Numbered from the stretch's first letter, positions 16,521 through 26,615 are shown. The stretch is DNA of 64,000 bases from Agrococcus jejuensis (GCF_007679035.1 NZ_VEFR01000005.1:1-64000); one strand, 5' to 3'. Program-made: numbers and translations. The notes: a model not told the origin generated them from the sequence alone.

Positions 16521-17300
16521 GTGTCCAAGCGCATCGAGGTCGACGACCTCAACGTCTACTACGGCGACTTCCTCGCGGTCGAGGGCGTGTCCCTCGAGAT
16601 CGCCCCCCGCTCGGTGACGGCGTTCATCGGCCCGTCGGGCTGCGGCAAGTCGACCTTCCTCCGCACGCTCAACCGCATGCACGAGGTCATCGCCGGCGCC
16701 CGCGTCGAGGGCAGCGTGCTGCTCGACGGCGAGGACCTGTACGGCGCGGGCGTCGACCCCGTGCTCGTGCGTCGCCAGATCGGCATGGTCTTCCAGCGGC
16801 CGAACCCGTTCCCGACCATGTCGATCCGCGAGAACGTGCTCGCCGGCGTGCTGCTGAACAACGCGCGCATGTCCAAGTCCGACCAGGACGGCCTCGTCGA
16901 GCGCAGCCTGCGCGGTGCGAACCTCTGGAACGAGGTCAAGGACCGCCTCAACCTGCCGGGCTCCGGCCTCTCGGGTGGTCAGCAGCAGCGTCTGTGCATC
17001 GCTCGCGCGATCGCGGTCTCGCCCGACGTCGTGCTGATGGACGAGCCCTGCTCGGCCCTCGACCCGATCTCGACGCTCGCCATCGAGGACCTCATCGAGG
17101 AGCTCAAGCAGGAGTACACGATCGTGATCGTGACCCACAACATGCAGCAGGCTGCGCGCGTGAGCGACAAGACGGCGTTCTTCAACATCGCGGGCACCGG
17201 CAAGCCGGGCAGGCTCATCGAGTACGACGAGACGACGACGATCTTCTCGAACCCCTCCGTTCAGGCGACGGAGGACTACGTCTCCGGCCGCTTCGGCTGA
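16521..17300 (+). CDS. pstB: Phosphate ABC transporter ATPase PstB
   Basis: 259 residues. Walker [10 protein letters not shown] at 37-45, Q-loop [12 protein letters not shown] near 90-101, signature LSGGQ at 150-154 and Walker B VLMDEP at 171-176, then the H-loop THNMQQA. The PNPFPTMS segment is specific for PstB. It drives phosphate import through PstCA. GTG 16521 has AGGAG nine bases upstream; no earlier start fits. It is the last gene of the operon. A bidirectional hairpin follows, and PhoU is encoded elsewhere (26616-27284). Confidence 0.96.
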   Translation: MSKRIEVDDLNVYYGDFLAVEGVSLEIAPRSVTAFIGPSGCGKSTFLRTLNRMHEVIAGARVEGSVLLDGEDLYGAGVDPVLVRRQIGMVFQRPNPFPTMSIRENVLAGVLLNNARMSKSDQDGLVERSLRGANLWNEVKDRLNLPGSGLSGGQQQRLCIARAIAVSPDVVLMDEPCSALDPISTLAIEDLIEELKQEYTIVIVTHNMQQAARVSDKTAFFNIAGTGKPGRLIEYDETTTIFSNPSVQATEDYVSGRFG

Positions 17301-17322
17301 TCCGGGACCGCAGCAGCGTCCG

Positions 17323-17368
17323 CGAGCCCGTCGCGCTCGAGCCTCAGCGCTCGAGCACGACGGGCTCG
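17323..17368. terminator. Bidirectional terminator hairpin after pstB
   Basis: Arms 17323-17341 and 17350-17368 (starting CGAGCCCGTCG) pair over 19 bases with one mismatch. It lies between two convergent genes and overlaps the last codons of the minus-strand lipoprotein gene, so it probably ends both transcripts. Confidence 0.65.
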
Positions 17369-17934
17369 CCGCCGTTCGGCACGAGCGCGATCGTCGACGC
17401 GTCGACGTCGTCGGGCACCACGAAGATCGGGCACACGCGCTCGTAGGGCTCGCCGATCGCATTGCCGGAGGCCTCGTAGACGTCGAGCGAGCGGCCGGCG
17501 GGCTCGTAGTCGAAGCCCGAGAGGTCGTCGTACCTGGGGCCGTCGTCGGACGCCCACACCTCGACGCGCACGGCGTCGGAGAGCCAGGCCCCGGCCTCGC
17601 CGCGCAGCTGCGTCGCATCCATGCACACCCACACGACGTGCGTGCCCTCGGACGGGGCCTCGGTCGTCGTGCCGTCGAACATCGCGACGTCGTCGAGGTC
17701 GACGGGTCCGGACTCGAGCAGCGCGAGCTGCCAGGTCGCGGCGGCGACCTCGACGAGGATCGCATCGCCGTCGACCTCGACGGTGGGCACGAGCTCCTCG
17801 CCGGCGCGCGGCGACTCGGTGGTCGCGGCGACGTCGACGCGCGACGCGTCGGCGGATCCCTGCTCGGTGCCGGCGCAGCCGGCGAGCACCAGCAGCAGTG
17901 CTGCGAGCGGCGTCGTCGCTCGTGCGCGTCGCAT
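17344..17934 (-). CDS. Lipoprotein, unknown function
   Basis: 196 residues with a basic start, hydrophobic core and lipobox LAGC (Cys20). The mature part has two cysteines (VWVCMDA and ERVCPIF) that could form a disulfide, and a mixed alpha/beta pattern. I do not recognise the family. It is a single gene, convergent with pstB. A PHO-type site is not visible before it, so a role in phosphate uptake is not supported beyond closeness. Confidence 0.65.
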   Translation of the reverse strand: MRRARATTPLAALLLVLAGCAGTEQGSADASRVDVAATTESPRAGEELVPTVEVDGDAILVEVAAATWQLALLESGPVDLDDVAMFDGTTTEAPSEGTHVVWVCMDATQLRGEAGAWLSDAVRVEVWASDDGPRYDDLSGFDYEPAGRSLDVYEASGNAIGEPYERVCPIFVVPDDVDASTIALVPNGGEPVVLER

Positions 17935-18035
17935 GCGGGATCACCTCCGAGGGTCGTGTCGGACGGTATCCGACCAACCTCCGCGGAAGCCGAGCGGACG
18001 GTGCGAGCGCGGTCGCGTCGAGCGCGCGCGAGTCG

Positions 18036-18959
18036 TCAGTGCGGGGCGCCGTGCGTCTCGACGGCGAGCACGCGGCCGTCGGCGCCGCCGACGTGCAGCA
18101 CCGTGAAGTCGGCCGTGTGCAGCATCGAGCCGCGATGCAGCGATGGCGTGTCGGGCGTCGCGGTCGCCGACGCGACCGCGTCGACGATGACGGGGATGAC
18201 CGGCAGATGGCTGCACAGCACGGTCGTGCGGCGGTGCCGCAGCGCCTTCGTGACGCGTCGCAGCAGCCGATCGCCGCGACCCATGTACGTGTCCTGCGCG
18301 AGCGAGCGCACTGCACGCGGCTCGAGCCCGGCGAGCGCGGCGAGGGGTGCGACCGTCTGCCGGCAGCGCACGGCCGTCGACGTCAGCACGCGCTCGACGC
18401 CGTACGCCGCCATCGACGGCGCCACCTGGCGCGCCTGGCGCTCGCCGCGCGACGTGAGGGTGCGCGAGGCGTCGTCGCCGTCCCACGCGTACGGGTCGGC
18501 GGCCTTCGCATGCCGCAGCGCGATGATCGCGAACGTGTCCGCCTCGCCGGCGTCGATGCGCTCGGCGAGCCTGCGCACGAGCGCGGCGTCGTGCTCGTAG
18601 GTGCAGCGCGACACGGCCTCGGCGAGCGGCAGCCAGTGCAGCGCCATGATCTCGTCGTTCGGCTCGAACGCGTGCGCGGGGTCGCCGTCGCGCAGCTCGG
18701 CCTGCCAGTAGTAGACGACCTTGTCCTGGCCGGTCGGCAGCCGGTACTCGCTCGTGCCGAGCGGTGCCTGCAGCGTCGCGCGGTAGCCCGTCTCCTCCTC
18801 GAGCTCGCGCACCGCGCACGCCGGCAGCGCCTCGCCCGGGTCGAGCTTGCCCTTGGGGAGCGAGAGGTCGCGATGCTTCGTGCGCTCGACGAGCAGCACC
18901 TCGATGCCGTCGTCCGCGCGACGCCACAGTCCGACGCCGGCGGCGAGCTGCGGGGTCAT
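18036..18959 (-). CDS. Nudix hydrolase fused to a histidine phosphatase (MutT1-like)
   Basis: 307 residues in two domains. The N-terminal half carries a complete Nudix box at 37-59 ([20 protein letters not shown], then TGY). The C-terminal half starts near 170 with LRHAKA, the catalytic histidine motif of the phosphoglycerate-mutase-like phosphatases, and has a second histidine in LCSHLPV. Mycobacterial MutT1 has the same fusion and clears 8-oxo-dGTP or diadenosine polyphosphates. ATG 18959 overlaps the ppk stop (ATGA). Coupling to polyphosphate kinase suggests a shared job in nucleotide/polyphosphate balance. Confidence 0.88.
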   Translation of the reverse strand: MTPQLAAGVGLWRRADDGIEVLLVERTKHRDLSLPKGKLDPGEALPACAVRELEEETGYRATLQAPLGTSEYRLPTGQDKVVYYWQAELRDGDPAHAFEPNDEIMALHWLPLAEAVSRCTYEHDAALVRRLAERIDAGEADTFAIIALRHAKAADPYAWDGDDASRTLTSRGERQARQVAPSMAAYGVERVLTSTAVRCRQTVAPLAALAGLEPRAVRSLAQDTYMGRGDRLLRRVTKALRHRRTTVLCSHLPVIPVIVDAVASATATPDTPSLHRGSMLHTADFTVLHVGGADGRVLAVETHGAPH

Positions 18960-21190
18960 CGGCGCCGCCGCCGCTGGATCGCGATCATGCGGTCGCGCTG
19001 CAGGTCGGCGAGCGGCCTGCCGGCGTCGTCGAACGCGTGGCGCGTCCACGTGCCGTCGGACTCGGCCCACCAGGACGCGGTCGTGTCGGCCATCGCCGTG
19101 TCGAAGTGCGCCGTGATGTCGTCCATGTGCTCCGTCGACGTGAGACGGATCAGCGTCTCGACGCGACGATCGAGGTTGCGGTGCATCATGTCGGCCGAGC
19201 CGATCCACACCTCCTCGTCGCCGTCGTTGAGGAAGCAGAAGACGCGCGAGTGCTCGAGGTAGCGGCCGAGCACCGAGCGCACCTGGATGCGCTCGGAGAG
19301 CCCGGGCACGCCCGGCTTGATCGACGAGATGCCCCGCACCCACACCTGCACCTCGACGCCGGCGCGGCTGGCGCGGTAGAGCGCGTCGATGATCTGCTCG
19401 TCGACGATCGAGTTCACCTTGATGCGGATGCGCGCGGGCCTGCCCGCCTGCGCGTTGCGGGTCTCGCGACGGATGCGCTTCAGCAGCCCCTTGCGCAGGT
19501 GCAGCGGTGCGACGAGGAGGCGCTTGAACTTGCGCTCGATCGCGAAGCCCGAGAGCTGGTTGAAGAGGCGCGTGATCTCGAGGCCGACCTGGTCGTTGTC
19601 GGTGAAGAGGCCGAAGTCCTCGTAGATGCGCGACGTCTTCGGGTTGTAGTTGCCGGTGCCGACGTGGCAATAGTGCCGCAGACGCCCGCGCTCGCGACGC
19701 ACGACGACGAGCAGCTTGCAGTGCGTCTTGAGGCCCACGAGCCCGTAGACGACGTGCACGCCGGCACGCTCGAGCGTGCGCGCCCACTGGATGTTGTTCG
19801 TCTCGTCGAAGCGCGCCTTCACCTCGACGAGCGCGAGCACCTGCTTGCCCTTCGCGGCGGCGCGGATGAGCGCGGCGACGATGGGGGAGTCGCCGCTCGT
19901 GCGGTAGAGCGTCTGCTTGATCGCGAGGACGTCGGGGTCGTCGGCAGCCTGCTCGAGCATCGCCTGCACGCTCGTCGCGAAGGTCTCGTAGGGGTGGTGC
20001 ACGAGCACGTCCTTGCGCGTGATCGCGTCGAAGATCGACTCCTGCTCCTCGGCGTCCGTGGGCTTGAGGGCCGCGGCGGTGACGGGGACGCGCTTCGTGT
20101 AGCGCAGCTCGGGGCGCTCGAGGCCCGAGATCTGGAACAGGCCCGTGAGGTCGAGCAGCCCGGGCAGCGCGTAGACCTCGTGCTCGGTGATGCCGAGCTC
20201 GCGCACGAGGAGGTCGAGCGAGTCGGGGTCGACGTCCTCCGACACCTCGAGGCGGATGGGCGGGCCGAACTTGCGGCGCGAGAGCTCCTTCTCGAGCGCC
20301 TGGATGAGGTTCTCGGTCTCGTCCTCGTCGATCGCCACGTCCTCGTTGCGCGTGACGCGGAACACGTCGCAGTCGACGACGCGCATGCCGGGGAAGAGCT
20401 CCTCGAGGTTGTTGGCGATGAGCTCCTCGAGCGGGATGAAGCGCGTGCCCGGCCCCTCGACGGCGACGAGGCGCGACAGCACCGGCGGCACCTTGAGGCG
20501 CGCGAACTCCTCGGAGTCCGTGAGCGGGTTGAACACGCGCACGGCGAGGTTGAGCGAGAGCCCGGAGATGTACGGGAACGGGTGGGCGGGGTCGACCGCG
20601 AGCGGCATGAGCACGGGGAAGACGTCGTCGTGGAACCGCTGACGCAGCACCCGCTGCTCGTCCTCGTCGAGCTCGCCCCAGCGCACGATGTCGATGCCGG
20701 CTGCCGAGAGCTGCGGGCGCACCGAGTGCCGCCAGCAGTCGGCGTGCCGCAGCTGCAGCTCGTGAGCGCGCTCGACGATCTGGTTGAAGATGTCGACGGG
20801 CGAGACGCCCACGTTCGTCGGCACCGCGAGCCCCGTGACGATGCGGCGCTTGAGGCCGGCGACGCGCACCATGAAGAACTCGTCGAGGTTCGACGCGAAG
20901 ATCGCGAGGAAGTTGGCGCGCTCGAGCAGCGGCACCGTCTCGTCCTCGGCGAGCTCGAGCACGCGCTGGTTGAAGGCGAGCCACGACAGCTCGCGATCGA
21001 GGAAGCGGTCGGCGGGCAGCCCGTCCTCGGTCTCGCCCCCGTGCGTCTCGAGGTCGTACTCGTCGTCGTCGTCGAAGTCGTCGAGGTCGGCCTCGGTGGC
21101 CTGCGCGAAGCTCGCGCCCTCTGCGAGCTCGGGCGCCATCGTCACGGTCGGCATCGACGTCGTGGGCGTGGGCTCGGACTGCTCTTCCAT
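18956..21190 (-). CDS. ppk: Polyphosphate kinase 1
   Basis: 744 residues: an acidic N-terminal extension of about 60 residues, then the PPK1 fold. [15 protein letters not shown] opens the N domain; [26 protein letters not shown] (with the catalytic phospho-histidine) and a second HxK-type motif near [13 protein letters not shown] mark the two phospholipase-D-like domains. It makes polyphosphate from ATP at the membrane or in granules. ATG 21190 lies 18 bases from a GTTCACCTGCC element identical to one unit of the pstS PHO box, so phosphate control is likely. mutT-like follows by overlap. Confidence 0.95.
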   Translation of the reverse strand: MEEQSEPTPTTSMPTVTMAPELAEGASFAQATEADLDDFDDDDEYDLETHGGETEDGLPADRFLDRELSWLAFNQRVLELAEDETVPLLERANFLAIFASNLDEFFMVRVAGLKRRIVTGLAVPTNVGVSPVDIFNQIVERAHELQLRHADCWRHSVRPQLSAAGIDIVRWGELDEDEQRVLRQRFHDDVFPVLMPLAVDPAHPFPYISGLSLNLAVRVFNPLTDSEEFARLKVPPVLSRLVAVEGPGTRFIPLEELIANNLEELFPGMRVVDCDVFRVTRNEDVAIDEDETENLIQALEKELSRRKFGPPIRLEVSEDVDPDSLDLLVRELGITEHEVYALPGLLDLTGLFQISGLERPELRYTKRVPVTAAALKPTDAEEQESIFDAITRKDVLVHHPYETFATSVQAMLEQAADDPDVLAIKQTLYRTSGDSPIVAALIRAAAKGKQVLALVEVKARFDETNNIQWARTLERAGVHVVYGLVGLKTHCKLLVVVRRERGRLRHYCHVGTGNYNPKTSRIYEDFGLFTDNDQVGLEITRLFNQLSGFAIERKFKRLLVAPLHLRKGLLKRIRRETRNAQAGRPARIRIKVNSIVDEQIIDALYRASRAGVEVQVWVRGISSIKPGVPGLSERIQVRSVLGRYLEHSRVFCFLNDGDEEVWIGSADMMHRNLDRRVETLIRLTSTEHMDDITAHFDTAMADTTASWWAESDGTWTRHAFDDAGRPLADLQRDRMIAIQRRRRR

Positions 21191-21207
21191 GCACTCATCC
21201 TGGCACC

Positions 21208-21218
21208 GGCAGGTGAAC
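21208..21218 (-). promoter_or_regulatory. Candidate PHO box unit before ppk
   Basis: On the minus strand this reads GTTCACCTGCC, identical over 11 bases to the first unit of the pstS PHO box. A clear second unit is not visible, so binding may be weak. Confidence 0.45.
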
Positions 21219-21240
21219 GGATGGGGTCGTGACGGTGCGA

Positions 21241-22062
21241 TCAGGGGATGTGTCGCCACCGCACGTCGCGTGCGTGGTCGACGAAGCCGCGCGAGCGGTA
21301 CAGCCCGAGCGCCGGGGCGTTGTCGCCCTCGACGTACAGGTGCGCCGTGGCGAAGCCGAGCGCGTGCATCCGCGCGAACGTCGCCCGCATGAGCACGCCG
21401 CCGAGGCCCGTGCCCTGCGCGTGCGGTGCGACGCCGAGGGCGTAGAGCTCGGCGACGTCGCCGTCGGGCTTGATCCACGCGTAGCCGTCGAGCCCATCGG
21501 TGCCGGGGGCGACGAGCAGGTTCGCGTCGTCGTGCCACGCCTCCGCGCGACGATCGGCGAGGTCGCGAGCGGTGAGACGGCCCTGCTCGGGATGGCTCGC
21601 GAACGCCGCGGCGTTCACGGCGACCCACGCGTCCGCATCCGACTCGGCGAACGGGCGCAGCCGCGCGTCGACCACGGCGTCGGCCGGCACGGGGGCGCGC
21701 AGCTGCAGCAGGGTGCGGATGCGCTGCATGCCCAGGCTCGCGGCGAGCGCCCGCGACGCGGGCAGGTCGCCGTGCGCCCAGGCCTCGAAGCCGGGATGCT
21801 CGGTCGCGACGCGCTCGGCGAGGCGCGCGCCGAGGCCCGCGCCCCGACGGTCGGGGTCGACGGCGAGCTCGACCTCGGCGGGCGCGTCGCCCGCCTGCTC
21901 GCCGGTGGCGACGACGGCGATCGCGACGCCCGAGCCGTCGAGGTCGACGATGGCGCGCTCGCCGCGTCGCGTCTCGAGCATCGCCTGGTCGTTGACGGGG
22001 CTCGCCCCGTCGGCCGCGGCGCACCGCTCGACGAGCGACGCGAGCGCGGCGAGGTCAGTCAT
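21241..22062 (-). CDS. mshD: Mycothiol synthase MshD (tandem GNAT acetyltransferase)
   Basis: 273 residues with two GNAT domains. The acetyl-CoA loops are [14 protein letters not shown] in the first and [15 protein letters not shown] in the second, and the end [19 protein letters not shown] is typical of MshD. It adds the acetyl group to Cys-GlcN-Ins, the last step of mycothiol synthesis. The ATG at 22062 lies inside the end of the GlnR gene (8-base overlap). The order glnR-mshD near phosphate genes matches M. tuberculosis Rv0818-Rv0819 (from memory). Confidence 0.9.
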   Translation of the reverse strand: MTDLAALASLVERCAAADGASPVNDQAMLETRRGERAIVDLDGSGVAIAVVATGEQAGDAPAEVELAVDPDRRGAGLGARLAERVATEHPGFEAWAHGDLPASRALAASLGMQRIRTLLQLRAPVPADAVVDARLRPFAESDADAWVAVNAAAFASHPEQGRLTARDLADRRAEAWHDDANLLVAPGTDGLDGYAWIKPDGDVAELYALGVAPHAQGTGLGGVLMRATFARMHALGFATAHLYVEGDNAPALGLYRSRGFVDHARDVRWRHIP

Positions 22063-22702
22063 GCGAGAGCTCGAAGCGGTAGCCGACGTTGCGCACGGTG
22101 CCGATGGCCGACTCGAGGTCGCCGAGCTTGGCGCGCAGGCGGCGCACGTGCACGTCGACGGTGCGCGTGCCGCCGAAGTAGTCGTAGCCCCACACCTCGC
22201 TGAGCAGCTGCTCGCGCGTGAACACCCGCACGGGATGCGACGCGAGGAAGCGCAGCAGCTCGAACTCCTTGTAGGTGAGGTCGAGGGGCTTGCCGTTGAT
22301 CGACGCCTGGTAGTTCGCCTCGTCGATGCGCAGGCCGGCGGCGACGATGGGCTGGTCGCGCGGCGCCGAGCGGGCGAGGGCGAGGCGGATGCGCGCATCC
22401 ACCTCGGCGGGTCCCGCCGCGTCGAGCACGACGTCGGCGATGCCCCAGTCGAGCTGCACGGCGGCGAGGCCGCCCTCGCCCAGCACGAGGAGCACGGGGG
22501 TCTTGAGCGTCTGCTCGACGATGCGGCACAGCGTCTTGGCGGTGGCGAGCTCGACGACGCCGTCGACCACGACCAGCTCGGCGTCGCTGGCCTGCGTGAG
22601 CGATCCCGTCTCGGCAGGCAGGCGCGTCACCCGGTGGTCGAGCAGGTCGAGGCTCGGAAGCACGTCGCCGCTGCGCCGGGTGAGGATCAGCACTTGTGCC
22701 AC
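22055..22702 (-). CDS. glnR: GlnR-type orphan response regulator (OmpR family)
   Basis: 215 residues. The N-terminal receiver is atypical: no acidic pocket pair near the start and only one aspartate in VVVDG, as in GlnR proteins, which work without a cognate kinase. EGGLAAVQLDWGIADVVLD is very GlnR-like. The C-terminal winged helix runs from about 120, with YKEFELLRFL and GTRTVDVHVRRLRAKL as recognition region. GlnR controls nitrogen uptake and assimilation. GTG 22702 has GGAAGGA eight bases upstream. Co-transcription with mshD is likely. Confidence 0.88.
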   Translation of the reverse strand: MAQVLILTRRSGDVLPSLDLLDHRVTRLPAETGSLTQASDAELVVVDGVVELATAKTLCRIVEQTLKTPVLLVLGEGGLAAVQLDWGIADVVLDAAGPAEVDARIRLALARSAPRDQPIVAAGLRIDEANYQASINGKPLDLTYKEFELLRFLASHPVRVFTREQLLSEVWGYDYFGGTRTVDVHVRRLRAKLGDLESAIGTVRNVGYRFELSHD

Positions 22703-22765
22703 GAAAGAGTTCCTTCCCGCGGGACAGTCTAGGGTGGCGTGGAGATGGGCACGGACGGGGGAGCG

Positions 22766-23035
22766 ATGGCCGCAGCGATGCGCTGGCACAGCATCTGGCC
22801 GATCTGGGCGCTCGCCGTCGTCGGCGCGATCGTCGTGGCCGCGCTGGTGCCCGTCGACCGCACCGTGTGGCTGCCGATCGTGCTCGGCACGTGCGTGCTC
22901 GCCGCGTTCGGCGTGCAGCTGGGCTTCCCGAACCAGAAGGGTCTCGTCGACCGTCTCTTCGCCTCGGTGGGCGGCGCCGTCGTCGTGCTCGCGGGTGCCA
23001 CGGTCGTCTTCAAGGCCCTCAGCATCGCCGCGTGA
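22766..23035 (+). CDS. Small two- to three-helix membrane protein
   Basis: 89 residues with helices near 8-25, 35-52 and 62-80, and a conserved-looking FPNQKGLVDRLFAS loop. No function known to me. The start is uncertain: ATG 22766 has GGGGGA just upstream, whereas ATG 22745 lies nine bases after a -10-like TAGGGT (22730-22735) and could be leaderless. It is divergent from glnR and followed by a tiny membrane-protein gene. Confidence 0.6.
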   Translation: MAAAMRWHSIWPIWALAVVGAIVVAALVPVDRTVWLPIVLGTCVLAAFGVQLGFPNQKGLVDRLFASVGGAVVVLAGATVVFKALSIAA

Positions 23036-23080
23036 CGCGCCCGCAGCGCGCGCCGCTCGTGCGCGCGTAGGATGTGGGGC

Positions 23081-23200
23081 ATGGACATCCCCGTCGTCGC
23101 GCTCGAGATCTTCTTCCTCGGCCTCCTGGGCCTCGCGTCCCTCGCGATCGCGGGCCTCTCGTTCGTCGTGATCCGCAACCTCTTCCGCGGCCAGCGCTAG
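23081..23200 (+). CDS. 39-residue single-helix membrane protein
   Basis: ATG 23081 to TAG 23200 gives MDIPVVALEIFFLGLL followed by more small hydrophobic residues and a basic end RNLFRGQR. It is one membrane helix with a positive inside end. A -10-like TAGGAT (23068-23073) lies seven bases before the ATG, which suggests a leaderless transcript. The stop is four bases before the nitrobindin-like gene. A similar small protein upstream of FABP genes in relatives would support it. Confidence 0.55.
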   Translation: MDIPVVALEIFFLGLLGLASLAIAGLSFVVIRNLFRGQR

Positions 23201-23203
23201 CCA

Positions 23204-23821
23204 GTGCTCGACATCGACCCGACGCTCCCGGCGGAGCTCGGTCCCCTGCAGTGGCTCGTCGGCGACTGGGAGGGCACGGGTCACGTGCAGTTCGCGGTCG
23301 ACGAGGACGACGTGCGCGAGCACGCGTTCGGCCAGCGTGTGACGTTCGCGCACCACGGCCTGCCGTACCTCGCGTACTCGGCGTACGCGTGGCTGCTCGA
23401 CGACGAGCTCACGCCGCTCGCGACCGAGTCGGGCTACTGGTCGCTCGCCCGCGAGGCCGACGACCGCGACCACGGCCCCGGCATGCTGCCGCGCACCGCC
23501 GCGCCGCGCACGATCGACGACGTCGAGTCGCTGCGCGGCGACGACGGCGCGTTCGAGATCGAGGCGCTCATCGCGCATCCGACGGGCGTCGCCGAGCTCT
23601 ACCTGGGTCGCATCGCAGGCCCCCGCATCGACCTCGCGACCGACGCGGTCCTGCGCTCGCCCAGCGCCAAGGCGCACTCGGCCTCGACGCGCATGCTCGG
23701 CCTCGTCGACGGCGACCTGCTGTGGGCGTGGGATCTTGCGGCGCTCGGCCGCCCGCTGGCCACGCACGCCTCCGCACGCCTGTCGCGCGTGCGCCGGCTC
23801 GAAGCACCCGAGGAGGACTGA
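23204..23821 (+). CDS. Nitrobindin-like (FABP-family) haem protein
   Basis: 205 residues, a beta-barrel family of about 160-200. The start PLQWLVGDWEGTGH matches the conserved LAWLLGTWxGxG motif, and the late RMLGLVDGDLLWAWDLAA carries the region of the haem-ligand histidine in relatives; the expected histidine is within ATHASARLSRV. Mycobacterial homologues bind haem and isomerise peroxynitrite. GTG 23204 follows the small gene directly. The stop overlaps the ygfZ start (TGATG), as in many actinobacteria. Confidence 0.8.
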   Translation: MLDIDPTLPAELGPLQWLVGDWEGTGHVQFAVDEDDVREHAFGQRVTFAHHGLPYLAYSAYAWLLDDELTPLATESGYWSLAREADDRDHGPGMLPRTAAPRTIDDVESLRGDDGAFEIEALIAHPTGVAELYLGRIAGPRIDLATDAVLRSPSAKAHSASTRMLGLVDGDLLWAWDLAALGRPLATHASARLSRVRRLEAPEED

Positions 23822-24864
23822 TGGCCAGCGCGTTCGTCGACGTGCCCGGCGCCGTGCTCGGCGACGACGGCGTGCCGCTGCACCTCGGGAACCCCATCGC
23901 CGAGGGACGGCTGCTCGACGCGGGCGCGTGGGTGCTGCTGCCGCGCGACGTGCTGCGCCTCACGGGCGCAGACCGCCTCACGTGGCTCGACTCGATCACG
24001 ACGCAGGCCATCGCGCAGCTGCCGCCCGGCGTCTCGACCGAGACGCTCGTGCTCTCGCCCGAGGGCCGCGTCGAGCACGCGATGCGGCTCGTCGACGACG
24101 GCGAGTCGCTGTGGGCGATCCTCGACGCCGGCCGCGGCGAGGCGCTCGAGGCGTGGCTCACCCGCATGCGGTTCTGGGCGCAGGTCGATATCGCGCGGGT
24201 CGACGCGCCCGTCGTCGGCTGGACCGGCTCCGTCGCCCCCGAGGGTGCGACGTGGGACGACCCGTGGCCCACGGTCGCCGAGGGCGGCGTGCGCTACGGC
24301 TCCGGCGAGGACCTCGGCCCGTGGGACTGGCACGAGACCGTCGTGACGGGCGAGGTCGGCACGCCGCCCGCTGTCGCGGGCACGCTCGCGCTCGACGCGC
24401 GCCGCACTGCGGCCGGGCGTCCGACGATCGCCGATGTCGACGACCGCACCATCCCGCACGAGCTCGACTGGCTCGCGACGGCCGTGCACCTCGCGAAGGG
24501 CTGCTACCGCGGGCAGGAGACGGTCGCCAAGGTGCACAACCTCGGCGCACCGCCGCGCCGGCTCGCGCTGCTGCACCTCGACGGCAGCGAGTCGACGCTG
24601 CCGGTCGCCGGCGACGTCGTGACCGCCGACGGGGCCGAGGTCGGCCGCGTCACCGCCGCCGCCCAGCACCACGAGCTCGGCCCCGTGGCCCTCGCCGTGC
24701 TCAAGCGCTCGGCGCCGGTCGACGCATCCCTCGTCGTGCTCGCGGGCGACGACGACGTGCCCGTCGCGGCGGCGCAGCAGATGCTCGTGCCGCCCACCGC
24801 GGGCCACGCGCACCGCCCGCCGCGGCTGCCGAGGCTCGGCGCCGTGCGCCGCCCGACCGCCTGA
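23821..24864 (+). CDS. ygfZ: Folate-binding protein YgfZ
   Basis: 347 residues with the aminomethyltransferase (GcvT) fold. The family motif KGCYRGQE is present near 229-236, with the reactive cysteine. LLPRDVLRLTGADRLTWLDSITTQ is the usual N-terminal motif. YgfZ uses tetrahydrofolate to help iron-sulfur cluster assembly and repair. ATG 23821 overlaps the stop of the nitrobindin-like gene, so the two are co-translated; both handle redox or NO-sensitive cofactors. Confidence 0.9.
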   Translation: MASAFVDVPGAVLGDDGVPLHLGNPIAEGRLLDAGAWVLLPRDVLRLTGADRLTWLDSITTQAIAQLPPGVSTETLVLSPEGRVEHAMRLVDDGESLWAILDAGRGEALEAWLTRMRFWAQVDIARVDAPVVGWTGSVAPEGATWDDPWPTVAEGGVRYGSGEDLGPWDWHETVVTGEVGTPPAVAGTLALDARRTAAGRPTIADVDDRTIPHELDWLATAVHLAKGCYRGQETVAKVHNLGAPPRRLALLHLDGSESTLPVAGDVVTADGAEVGRVTAAAQHHELGPVALAVLKRSAPVDASLVVLAGDDDVPVAAAQQMLVPPTAGHAHRPPRLPRLGAVRRPTA

Positions 24865-24876
24865 CGCCGACTCGGC

Positions 24877-25713
24877 TCAGCGGGGCGCGACCGCCGACCA
24901 CGGCAGCGTGAGCTCGCCGAGCCTCGCCCTGCGCAGCGCGGCGCGGTCGATCGGCCAGCCGTCGTCGGCGAGCGCGCGCACCACGGCGCCCCATCGCTGC
25001 TCGGCGCCGAACGTGCCGACGTGCGCGGCGCGCTCCCATGCGCGGTCGAGCGCGGCCAGCAGGTCGTGGATGCGCTCGCCGGGCACGTTGCGATGGATGA
25101 GCGCCTTCGGCAGCCGCTCGGCGAGCACGCTCGGCGTCGGCATCGCATCCGTGCCGATCGAGCCGAGCCGCAGCGCGAGCGTGAGGGTGCGCGGGCCGGC
25201 GGCGTCGAGGGTGACCCACGTCGCCACGCGCCCGACCTCGTTCGACGTCCCCTCCACGAGCACGCCGCCGGGTGCGAGCCGCGCGAGCATGCGCGCCCAG
25301 ATGGCCTCGACCTCGTGCTCGTCGTACTGCCGCAGCACGTTCATGGCGCGGATGACCTGCGGCGGCCTGGCGGTCGGCACCTCGAACCCGCCGAGCGCGA
25401 ACGACACCCGCACGTCGGCGGCGAGCGCGCGGCCGTGCCGCTGAGGGCCGGCGGCGAGCGCCTCCGCGAGCTCGCGCGACGCGATCGCGACGCGCGCAGG
25501 GTCGATCTCGAGCCCCACGACCTCGACGTCGGGAGAGCGGCGCGCGAGACGCTCGTGCAGCTCGAGCGACGTCGTGGCGCTCGCGCCGTAGCCGAGGTCG
25601 ACGACGAGCGCGCCCGGCACGCGTGCCGCAGGCAGGTCGGCGATCCACCGGTCGACGCGACGCAGCCGGTTCACGCCGGTCGTGCCGCGCGTGATGCGAC
25701 CGATGGGAGCCAT
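24877..25713 (-). CDS. Class I SAM-dependent methyltransferase-like protein
   Basis: 278 residues. VVDLGYGASATTSLEL is motif I with the unusual Y in place of C, and VVGLEIDPARVAIA is motif II. The N-terminal RGTTGVNRLRRVDRWI segment is typical of this actinobacterial subfamily, which is found near ygfZ and gpm. The methyl acceptor is unknown. ATG 25713 has GGAGG six bases upstream. It is convergent with ygfZ with only 12 bases between and divergent from gpmA. Confidence 0.75.
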   Translation of the reverse strand: MAPIGRITRGTTGVNRLRRVDRWIADLPAARVPGALVVDLGYGASATTSLELHERLARRSPDVEVVGLEIDPARVAIASRELAEALAAGPQRHGRALAADVRVSFALGGFEVPTARPPQVIRAMNVLRQYDEHEVEAIWARMLARLAPGGVLVEGTSNEVGRVATWVTLDAAGPRTLTLALRLGSIGTDAMPTPSVLAERLPKALIHRNVPGERIHDLLAALDRAWERAAHVGTFGAEQRWGAVVRALADDGWPIDRAALRRARLGELTLPWSAVAPR

Positions 25714-25792
25714 GCCTCCATCGTCGCAGCAGCGCGTCGGAGCGACGTCCGCGCGCCATCGCCCGGCCATGCGGCCTCGATAGGCTGAGGGC

Positions 25793-26539
25793 ATGAGCGA
25801 GCACACCCTGATCCTGCTGCGTCACGGACAGTCGGACTGGAACCAGAAGAACCTGTTCACGGGATGGGTCGACGTGGCCCTCACCGACCAGGGCCGCCAG
25901 GAGGCGGCGCGCGGCGGCGAGCTGCTCAAGGAGGAGGGCATCCTGCCCGACGTCGTGCACACGTCGCTGCTGACGCGTGCGATCCAGACGGCGAACCTCG
26001 CCCTGGACGCCGCCGACCGCGCGTGGATCCCCGTGCACCGCTCGTGGCGGCTCAACGAGCGCCACTACGGCGACCTGCAGGGCAAGGACAAGGCGCAGAC
26101 GCTCGAGGAGTACGGCGAGGAGCAGTTCATGCTGTGGCGTCGCTCGTTCGACGTGCCGCCGCCGGCGATCTCCGACGACAACGCCTACTCGCAGGCCGAC
26201 GACCCGCGCTACGCGGGCATCGACGGCGACGTGCCCGCCACCGAGTGCCTCAAGGACGTCATCGACCGCTTCCTGCCCTACTGGGAGGGCGCGATCAGCG
26301 ACGACATCCGCGCGGGCAGGACCGTGCTCATCGCCGCCCACGGCAACTCGCTGCGCGCGCTCGTGAAGCACCTCGAGGGCATCTCCGACGACGACATCGC
26401 CGCGCTGAACATCCCCACGGGCATCCCGCTCGTCTACCGCCTCGACGCCGATCTGCAGGCGACGGGCCCCGGCGTCTACCTCGACCCCGAGGCCGCTGCC
26501 GCCGGCGCCGCCGCGGTGGCGAGCCAGGGCAAGGGCTGA
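25793..26539 (+). CDS. gpmA: 2,3-bisphosphoglycerate-dependent phosphoglycerate mutase
   Basis: 248 residues. [10 protein letters not shown] at 8-17 carries the phospho-histidine, RHYGDLQG the substrate loop, and [10 protein letters not shown] the second histidine. It interconverts 3- and 2-phosphoglycerate in glycolysis. TAGGCT at 25781-25786 is six bases before the ATG, so the mRNA may be leaderless or use GAGGG as a short ribosome site. It precedes phoU and senX3-regX3, as gpm1 precedes senX3 in M. tuberculosis. Confidence 0.96.
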   Translation: MSEHTLILLRHGQSDWNQKNLFTGWVDVALTDQGRQEAARGGELLKEEGILPDVVHTSLLTRAIQTANLALDAADRAWIPVHRSWRLNERHYGDLQGKDKAQTLEEYGEEQFMLWRRSFDVPPPAISDDNAYSQADDPRYAGIDGDVPATECLKDVIDRFLPYWEGAISDDIRAGRTVLIAAHGNSLRALVKHLEGISDDDIAALNIPTGIPLVYRLDADLQATGPGVYLDPEAAAAGAAAVASQGKG

Positions 26540-26563
26540 GCCCCGCCCGCGCACGACGCACGA

Positions 26564-26595
26564 ACGAGGCCCCCGGCGGATGCCGGGGGCCTCGT
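26564..26595. terminator. Bidirectional terminator between gpmA and phoU
   Basis: A perfect 14-bp stem, 26564-26577 with 26582-26595, around the loop GGAT lies between the convergent gpmA and phoU genes. Confidence 0.9.
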
Positions 26596-26615
26596 CGCAT
26601 GACAGGGGATGCGAC

